Source: an uncultured Prevotellaceae bacterium (lineage in GTDB: Bacteria > Bacteroidota > Bacteroidia > Bacteroidales > Bacteroidaceae). From it: a stretch of 9,156 bases of DNA. The notes under the pieces are model-generated. The model worked only from the letters and a program-made list of their open reading frames with translations. It made no database searches and was not told the DNA's origin. Within the stretch, counting starts at the first letter, position 1. Each line of letters starts with the position of its first letter. Below, piece after piece: positions 4,392 through 9,156 of this stretch. The stretch is taken from positions 1-9,156 of the forward strand of contig CAMJNN010000043.1 in the NCBI GenBank assembly GCA_946407325.1, written 5' to 3'. The position numbers and the translations under genes are program-made.

Positions 4392-5456
4392 ATGAATAGA
4401 AGAAATTTCTTGGGTATGGGTGCAGCTGCTTTGGCAGGAATGGCACTTGTTCCTTCACTGACCTCTTGTGCAGGCGGTGAGAAAGTAAAGGTGGCTAAGC
4501 GTGATGGCGACAAGCCAAATTCTAACTTTGGTGGTGTTCACATGGGTACTATTACCTATAGCTGGCGTGATCAGAAGGGTGGTTTGGACAACCTGATTAA
4601 GTATTGCAAGGATGCTAACGTGAGCAACCTCGAGCTGATGGGCAATGACCTGGAGGCTTGTCTGGGTGCACCTCAGAGTCCAATGATGGCCATTATGCAG
4701 GGTGTTATGGGTCGCTTGACTCCAGAAGAGCGTCAGGGCATGCGTGGCTTTGGTGGCTTGATGGACATGATGAACGATGACGAGAAGAAGCAGATGAACG
4801 ACTACAACGAGGGCTATGCTAACTTCAAGAAGAACATGGATTGGGACAAGGTGGAAGAGGTTCGCAAGCGCTTCGAGAGCGAGAACATCGACATCCATAT
4901 CGTTAAGACCCAGCCAGGCGAGAATTCAAGCGACGAGGATTGCGAATATGCATTCAAGTTGGCTAAGGCTATGGGTGCTAAGGGTGTAACCGCTGAAATG
5001 ACTATCGCAGCTGCTAAGCGTTGCGCTCCATTTGCTGAGAAGTACGACATGTTCTACTGCATGCACAACCACTTCCAGTATGCTACTCCTGAGTTCGAGG
5101 CTGGTCCTGATGAGGTATTGGCTATCTCTCCAAACATCATGCTGAACTTCGATTTCGGTCACTATTTCGGCTCAACGGGCAAGAACCCTCTGGCGTTCAT
5201 CGAGAAGTACCACGACCGCATCTTCTCTATGCATACCAAGGACAAGACTGGTCCTAATGCTGCTAAGCCTAATGAGAACCAGGTATGGGGTCAGGGTGAA
5301 ACTCCTCTGGACGATGTGCTGAAGCTGGTTCAGAGCACATATCCTCAGATCTACTGCGATTGTGAGCTGGAATATCAGGTAGCTCCTTGGAGCAACTCTG
5401 TAAAGGAAGTAGGCACTTGCATGAACTATGCTCGTCGCGTACTGGAATTAGGTTAA
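4392..5456 (+). CDS. Exported TIM-barrel sugar isomerase/epimerase-like protein
   Basis: 354 residues. The N-terminus has twin arginines (NRRNFLGMG), a hydrophobic Ala-rich stretch and SLTSC, a plausible lipobox at Cys26, so Tat export with lipid anchoring is likely. The rest is a xylose isomerase-like TIM barrel (AP_endonuc_2, PF01261) with candidate metal ligands NLELM (Glu81), TAEM (Glu202), MHNHF (His225/His227), NFDFGHY (Asp254/His257), MHTKDK (His281) and CELEY (Glu325/Glu327). Relatives carry out isomerisation, epimerisation or 3-keto-sugar chemistry; substrate unknown. Residues about 93-150 form a Met- and charge-rich insertion with ten methionines and the phrase LTPEERQ. Codon use is strongly biased (AAG for all but one lysine), which suggests high expression, yet the twin arginines are AGA AGA. 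It is monocistronic: its own promoter upstream and a terminator 20 bases after the stop. Confidence 0.82.
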   Translation: MNRRNFLGMGAAALAGMALVPSLTSCAGGEKVKVAKRDGDKPNSNFGGVHMGTITYSWRDQKGGLDNLIKYCKDANVSNLELMGNDLEACLGAPQSPMMAIMQGVMGRLTPEERQGMRGFGGLMDMMNDDEKKQMNDYNEGYANFKKNMDWDKVEEVRKRFESENIDIHIVKTQPGENSSDEDCEYAFKLAKAMGAKGVTAEMTIAAAKRCAPFAEKYDMFYCMHNHFQYATPEFEAGPDEVLAISPNIMLNFDFGHYFGSTGKNPLAFIEKYHDRIFSMHTKDKTGPNAAKPNENQVWGQGETPLDDVLKLVQSTYPQIYCDCELEYQVAPWSNSVKEVGTCMNYARRVLELG

Positions 5457-5476
5457 TCGATATGATTAATATGGAG

Positions 5477-5508
5477 AGACCTCTGCATTTGCAGGGGTCT
5501 TTTTTTTG
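5477..5508 (+). terminator. Intrinsic terminator after the TIM-barrel gene
   Basis: AGACCTCTGC (5477-5486) pairs with GCAGGGGTCT (5491-5500) as a 10-bp stem with one T-G wobble, closed by the loop ATTT, and is followed by seven more Ts (5501-5507). It starts 20 bases after the TAA at 5454-5456. The end of the T-tract is also the -33 box of the next promoter. Confidence 0.92.
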
Positions 5509-5535
5509 TTTTCTCATGAATAAGCTTTATTTTTG
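5505..5535 (+). promoter_or_regulatory. Bacteroidetes-type promoter of the GH127-GH31 operon
   Basis: TTTG (5505-5508), 19 bases, then TATTTTTG (5528-5535), an exact match to TTTG-N19-TAnnTTTG. Transcription should begin near 5541, about 43 bases before the ATG at 5584. The -33 box uses the last three Ts of the upstream terminator tract and the following G. No operator or inverted repeat is evident between the promoter and the start codon. Confidence 0.78.
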
Positions 5536-5583
5536 TACGTTGAAGATTGGGAATCGCGATATGGGTTTTTAGAGAAATATATT

Positions 5584-7506
5584 ATGAGGAAGAGTTTGAT
5601 ATTATTGGGTTTGATAGGACTGCTGACTGGTTGTACTGATAATGGTCAACGTTCAGCGGACAAGGGGCAATCGGGGTATCCCATCAATCCTGTTCCCTTT
5701 ACCAGCGTGAAGGTGAGCGAAGGATTCTGGGGGCAGAGGCTCCAGGCAAGTCGTGAGGTAACGGTGCCGTTGGCCTTCAGTAAGTGTGAGGAGACAGGAC
5801 GCTATCGAAACTTTGAGAATGCGGCTCATCCGAGCGATACCATTCATGTGGGAGGCTTCTCGTTCGATGATACCGATGTGTATAAGACCATTGAGGGTGC
5901 CAGCTACTTGCTGCAAACCTATCCCGATGAACGACTGAAACGATATATTGATAGTGTGCTGGTGATTGTGGCTGGAGCGCAAGAACCTGACGGCTACCTC
6001 TATACGGCACGCACCATGAACCCCAAGCATCCACACGAGTGGGCAGGCTCACAACGATGGGAGAAAGTGGAGGAGCTGAGTCACGAGTTCTATAACCTGG
6101 GGCACATGTTGGAAGCAGCTGTGGCACATTATCAGGCAACGGGGCAACGTAACTTCTTGGATATCGCGATTCGTTATGCCGACTGTGTAATCCGTGAGGT
6201 GGGTCCTAACCCAGGACAGGAAATCAAGGTGCCTGGACATCAGATCGCGGAGATGGGTTTGACAAAATTGTATTTGGCTACGGGCGACAAAAAATACTTG
6301 GATCAGGCCAAGTTCTTCCTCGATTATCGTGGCAAGACCGAGCATCGTGACCCTTATAACCAGACGCATCTGCCTGTATTGGAGCAGAAAGAGGCCGTGG
6401 GACATGCCGTGAGGGCTACTTATATGTATGCCGGAATGGCGGATGTGGCGGCTTTAACAGGTGATCAAGGCTATATCAATGCTATTGATACCATTTGGGA
6501 CAACATCGTCTCGAAGAAAATGTATATCACGGGTGGCATCGGCTCTACCAATGAGGGTGAGGCATTCGGTGCCAATTATGAATTGCCCAACGCTACTGCC
6601 TATAACGAGACTTGTGCGGCTATCGGTATGGTGTATGTAAACCATCGTCTGTTCTTGTTGCATGGTGATTCTAAATACTATGATGTGTTGGAGCGTACCT
6701 TGTATAACGGACTGATATCGGGTGTGTCTTTGGAAGGTGACGCCTTCTTCTATCCCAATCCGTTGAAGGTAAGCAAAGAACGTAAATACCAGCGTCAGGC
6801 TTGGTTTGGTTGTGCTTGCTGTCCGTCGAATATCTCCCGTTTCATTCCTTCGTTGCCTGGGTATGTTTATGCCGTAAAGGATAACGATGTGTATGTGAAT
6901 CTCTACATGGGGAATACTTCTACTTTGCAGGTAAATGGACAACCTGTGACGCTGAAACAGGAGACGGCTTATCCGTATAGTGGGGATGTGAAGCTGACGG
7001 TGGAACAAACTGCTCAGCCATTTACGTTGAAGGTGCGTATTCCTGGTTGGACACGCAACGAGGCGATGCCATCGGATCTCTACACTTTCGCTGACCAAAA
7101 GCAAAGTACTTGGAGTGTAAAGGTGAATGGCGAGGTGATGAAAGCCGATTTGCAACAGGGTTATTGCACCATCAGTCGTGATTGGAAAGCGGGCGATGTG
7201 GTGGAACTGAGCTTCGACTTGCAACCTCGTTTGGTAAAGGCTAATGAACAGGTGGAGGCTGATAGGGGCTTGGTGGCTGTACAGTGTGGACCGATTGTGT
7301 ATTGTGCGGAATCGCCTGATAATGCGAAGCTAATCGACGATATTTCCATTAATCAGCAAACCCAATTGAAAGTGGAGTGGCAACCTGAGAAACTGCATGG
7401 TATCAACCAGATTGTTACCAATGACGGGGTGACACTGATTCCGTATTATGCGTGGGCGCATCGGGGCATAAGTGATATGGAGGTTTGGATTCCATTGAAA
7501 AAATAA
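5584..7506 (+). CDS. GH127-family lipoprotein, putative beta-L-arabinofuranosidase
   Basis: 640 residues from the ATG at 5584, chosen because it opens a lipoprotein signal peptide (MRKSLILLGLIGLLTGC, Cys17); in-frame starts from 5533 would spoil it. The body is a DUF1680/GH127 (alpha/alpha)6 barrel followed by beta-sandwich domains. Landmarks: EGFWGQRLQ at 46-54, EPDGYLY at 134-140, GHMLEAAVAHY at 173-183, AEMGLTKLYLATGD at 222-235, ITGGIGSTNEGE at 315-326, YNETCAAIG with Glu342 and Cys344, and FGCACCPSNISRF with Cys412 and Cys413. In the characterised enzyme HypBA1 a Glu and three Cys hold a zinc ion and one Cys is the nucleophile; the same Glu-x-Cys and Cys-Cys arrangement is present here. 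Family members release beta-L-arabinofuranose from glycans or hydroxyproline-linked chains; the related GH146 is hard to exclude by eye. The GH31 gene follows after 13 bases, so the two form an operon. Confidence 0.88.
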   Translation: MRKSLILLGLIGLLTGCTDNGQRSADKGQSGYPINPVPFTSVKVSEGFWGQRLQASREVTVPLAFSKCEETGRYRNFENAAHPSDTIHVGGFSFDDTDVYKTIEGASYLLQTYPDERLKRYIDSVLVIVAGAQEPDGYLYTARTMNPKHPHEWAGSQRWEKVEELSHEFYNLGHMLEAAVAHYQATGQRNFLDIAIRYADCVIREVGPNPGQEIKVPGHQIAEMGLTKLYLATGDKKYLDQAKFFLDYRGKTEHRDPYNQTHLPVLEQKEAVGHAVRATYMYAGMADVAALTGDQGYINAIDTIWDNIVSKKMYITGGIGSTNEGEAFGANYELPNATAYNETCAAIGMVYVNHRLFLLHGDSKYYDVLERTLYNGLISGVSLEGDAFFYPNPLKVSKERKYQRQAWFGCACCPSNISRFIPSLPGYVYAVKDNDVYVNLYMGNTSTLQVNGQPVTLKQETAYPYSGDVKLTVEQTAQPFTLKVRIPGWTRNEAMPSDLYTFADQKQSTWSVKVNGEVMKADLQQGYCTISRDWKAGDVVELSFDLQPRLVKANEQVEADRGLVAVQCGPIVYCAESPDNAKLIDDISINQQTQLKVEWQPEKLHGINQIVTNDGVTLIPYYAWAHRGISDMEVWIPLKK

Positions 7507-7519
7507 CGTACATTAATAT

Positions 7520-9156
7520 ATGAAGAAGGTTTTATTTGTAGTCCTTGCCACCTTATGTTTGGTAAGTTGCGACAAGGGATATCACCGCACTGACAGAGGG
7601 GTGATAGTGGACATAGATATGAGTGGCAATTACGACCGTGTGGACCAGACCAGTAGGGTGATGCTGGAGGTGATGGGTGAGAAGCTGATTCATGTAAGGG
7701 CTGTGCAGGACCTTGACTTTGAGAGCGAAGGACCAGGTAAGAAGCAGAATGAGGCATTCCCGCTCGATAGTAGTCTGATTATTGTTCTCAATCTACCTAA
7801 AGTGCCTTTCAAGGTGGAGAGCACGGAAGACTCAGTGTTTGTGATGACCAACGCTGTAATAGCTGGCGTGGAGAGAAAGACGGGAAATGTGAGATTCCAA
7901 AATGCTGTAACGGGCGAGGTGATCTTGCAGGAATTAGAGGGTGGACGATATTTTCAACCCATAGAGGTGGGTGATGAGTGGAAGTTTAATGTGTCTCAAG
8001 GTTTCTATGGCCAAGAGGATGAGGCCTTGTACGGTTTGGGGCAACATCAGTCGGATGAGTTCAACTACAAGGGGAAAGGCGAGGAACTGTTCCAGTATAA
8101 CACAAAGGTATCGGTGCCTTTCATCATATCTACCAAGGGCTATGGTATCTTGTGGGACAATTATTCGCTCTCGCAGTTTGGCACTAATTACTATAAGCCA
8201 TTGAGCGAGTGGTTTCAGCTTTATAACAAAGAGGGCGAGCAAGGATCACTGACAGGTACTTATGTGCCAACAAAGGGAAAGACCTTGGTGCGCAACGAAT
8301 CAGATATCAATTTCTCGCACCTGGATCGTGACAACGGTTTGCAGACGGTAGTGAACCTGCCTCGGGACTTCAACTTCAGTGGTTCGAAAGTGACCTACGA
8401 GGGTGAGTTGGAATCGTTTGAATCGGGTAAGTTCCACTTTAGCCTATATTATGCTGGCTATATGAGGGTATATCTTGACAACGAGCTGGTGGTGCCTGAA
8501 CGATGGCGTACGGCTTGGAATCCAAATACATATAAGTTTGATTTCGAAATTGAAGCAGAGCGCCGTGTACCCATTCGCATCGAGTGGGAACCTGACGGAG
8601 CTGTTTCGTATTGCGGTTTGCAAGCAGCCGAACCAACATCTGAAGACCAAAGCGGTTTCATCTATTGGTCGAGCGAGGTGGCCAATGCGGTGGATTACTA
8701 TTTTGTGGGAGGTGACTCGATGGATGAGGTCATCAGTGGCTATCGCACCCTGACTGGCAAGTCGCCCATTATGCCGAAGTGGGCGATGGGTTATTGGCAG
8801 AGCCGTGAGAAATATAACAACCAAGAGGAATTGGTTTCTACCTTTAAGGAGTTCCGTAAGCGTCAGATACCTATCGACAATATTGTACAGGACTGGTTCT
8901 ATTGGCGTGAAGACCAGTGGGGTAGTCATGAGTTCGACCCTGCTCGATTCCCCAATCCTAAACAGATGGTGGATGATGTGCACAATATGGGTGGACATAT
9001 CATGATATCGGTATGGCCCAAGTTCTATGTGAATACAGAGCATTACAAGGAGTTTGACGCCAACGGCTGGATGTATCAGCAAGCGGTGAAGGATGGCATA
9101 CGCGATTGGGTGGGTCCTGGCTATGTAGGTTCTTTCTATGATGCCTATTCTGCTCC
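7520..9156 (+). CDS. GH31 lipoprotein with PA14 insert, putative alpha-xylosidase (partial)
   Basis: The first 545 residues of a gene cut by the right edge. It begins with a lipoprotein signal peptide (MKKVLFVVLATLCLVSC, Cys17). Residues about 25-275 form the GH31 N-terminal beta-sandwich (EDEALYGLGQHQ at 166-177, GYGILWDN at 207-214). Residues about 285-370 look like a PA14 domain (FESGKFHFSLYYAGYMRVYLD, LQAAEP). The sandwich resumes (SGFIYWSSE, DYYFVGGDSMDEVISGY), and the catalytic barrel starts near 418 (MPKWAMGYWQSREKY, DNIVQDWFYW, HIMISVWPKF). A PA14 insert at this place is known from xyloglucan alpha-xylosidases such as BoGH31A and CjXyl31A, hence the call; other GH31 activities are possible. 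The catalytic Asp nucleophile and acid/base lie beyond the window, so intactness cannot be judged. It starts 13 bases after the GH127 stop and should share its promoter. Confidence 0.85.
   Translation, partial: MKKVLFVVLATLCLVSCDKGYHRTDRGVIVDIDMSGNYDRVDQTSRVMLEVMGEKLIHVRAVQDLDFESEGPGKKQNEAFPLDSSLIIVLNLPKVPFKVESTEDSVFVMTNAVIAGVERKTGNVRFQNAVTGEVILQELEGGRYFQPIEVGDEWKFNVSQGFYGQEDEALYGLGQHQSDEFNYKGKGEELFQYNTKVSVPFIISTKGYGILWDNYSLSQFGTNYYKPLSEWFQLYNKEGEQGSLTGTYVPTKGKTLVRNESDINFSHLDRDNGLQTVVNLPRDFNFSGSKVTYEGELESFESGKFHFSLYYAGYMRVYLDNELVVPERWRTAWNPNTYKFDFEIEAERRVPIRIEWEPDGAVSYCGLQAAEPTSEDQSGFIYWSSEVANAVDYYFVGGDSMDEVISGYRTLTGKSPIMPKWAMGYWQSREKYNNQEELVSTFKEFRKRQIPIDNIVQDWFYWREDQWGSHEFDPARFPNPKQMVDDVHNMGGHIMISVWPKFYVNTEHYKEFDANGWMYQQAVKDGIRDWVGPGYVGSFYDAYSA

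Noticed and set aside
6454..7224. 256-codon open frame on the minus strand
   Set aside because: It lies within the GH127 gene, which has conserved motifs across the whole stretch; a shadow frame.
8444..9082. 212-codon open frame on the minus strand
   Set aside because: It is antisense to the GH31 gene, whose PA14 and catalytic-barrel motifs run through the same bases.

Overview
The window looks like chromosomal DNA from a Bacteroidales bacterium, most likely Prevotella/Segatella or a close relative (inference). Start regions are A/T-rich without clear Shine-Dalgarno sequences. Three promoters fit the Bacteroidetes pattern TTTG, 19 bases, TAnnTTTG exactly. Nearly every gene encodes an exported protein or lipoprotein, and the families present (5-fold beta-flower protein, GH127, PA14-bearing GH31, CE1-type esterase) are typical of gut or rumen Bacteroidetes.

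Layout. (1) 1-1186, minus strand: the first codons of a gene running off the left edge, preceded by an exported beta-flower repeat protein with its own promoter. (2) 1116-1796: about 680 bases without a convincing gene but rich in short repeats. There is an inverted repeat, a cluster of competing arms, a pair of 12-base direct repeats, and a 237-base element built from about ten copies of GTGAAGAGT in both orientations. (3) 1797-4265, minus strand: a transcription unit encoding a secreted endonuclease/exonuclease/phosphatase-family protein, a secreted CE1-like esterase, and a broken third gene. That third gene has an intact lipoprotein signal peptide, a frame break, and what resembles the C-terminal end of a nucleoside hydrolase. 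(4) 4320-5508, plus strand: a divergently transcribed exported TIM-barrel (sugar phosphate isomerase/epimerase-like) protein with its own promoter and an intrinsic terminator. (5) 5505-9156, plus strand: a promoter that shares bases with that terminator drives a two-gene operon of a GH127 lipoprotein (putative beta-L-arabinofuranosidase) and a GH31 lipoprotein with a PA14 insert (putative alpha-xylosidase). The GH31 gene is cut by the right edge before its catalytic aspartates.

How the genes may work together: the GH127/GH31 pair and the CE1 esterase point to trimming of arabinose-, xylose- and ester-decorated plant cell-wall oligosaccharides in the periplasm or at the cell surface. The TIM-barrel protein may act on sugars released there. 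No SusC/SusD pair or regulator is visible, so calling this a polysaccharide utilisation locus needs flanking sequence. I found no defence system, CRISPR array, transposase or RNA gene that I can support. The least explained parts are the repeat-rich gap (1227-1712) and the decayed gene with a strong hairpin inside its signal-peptide codons (1797-2197).
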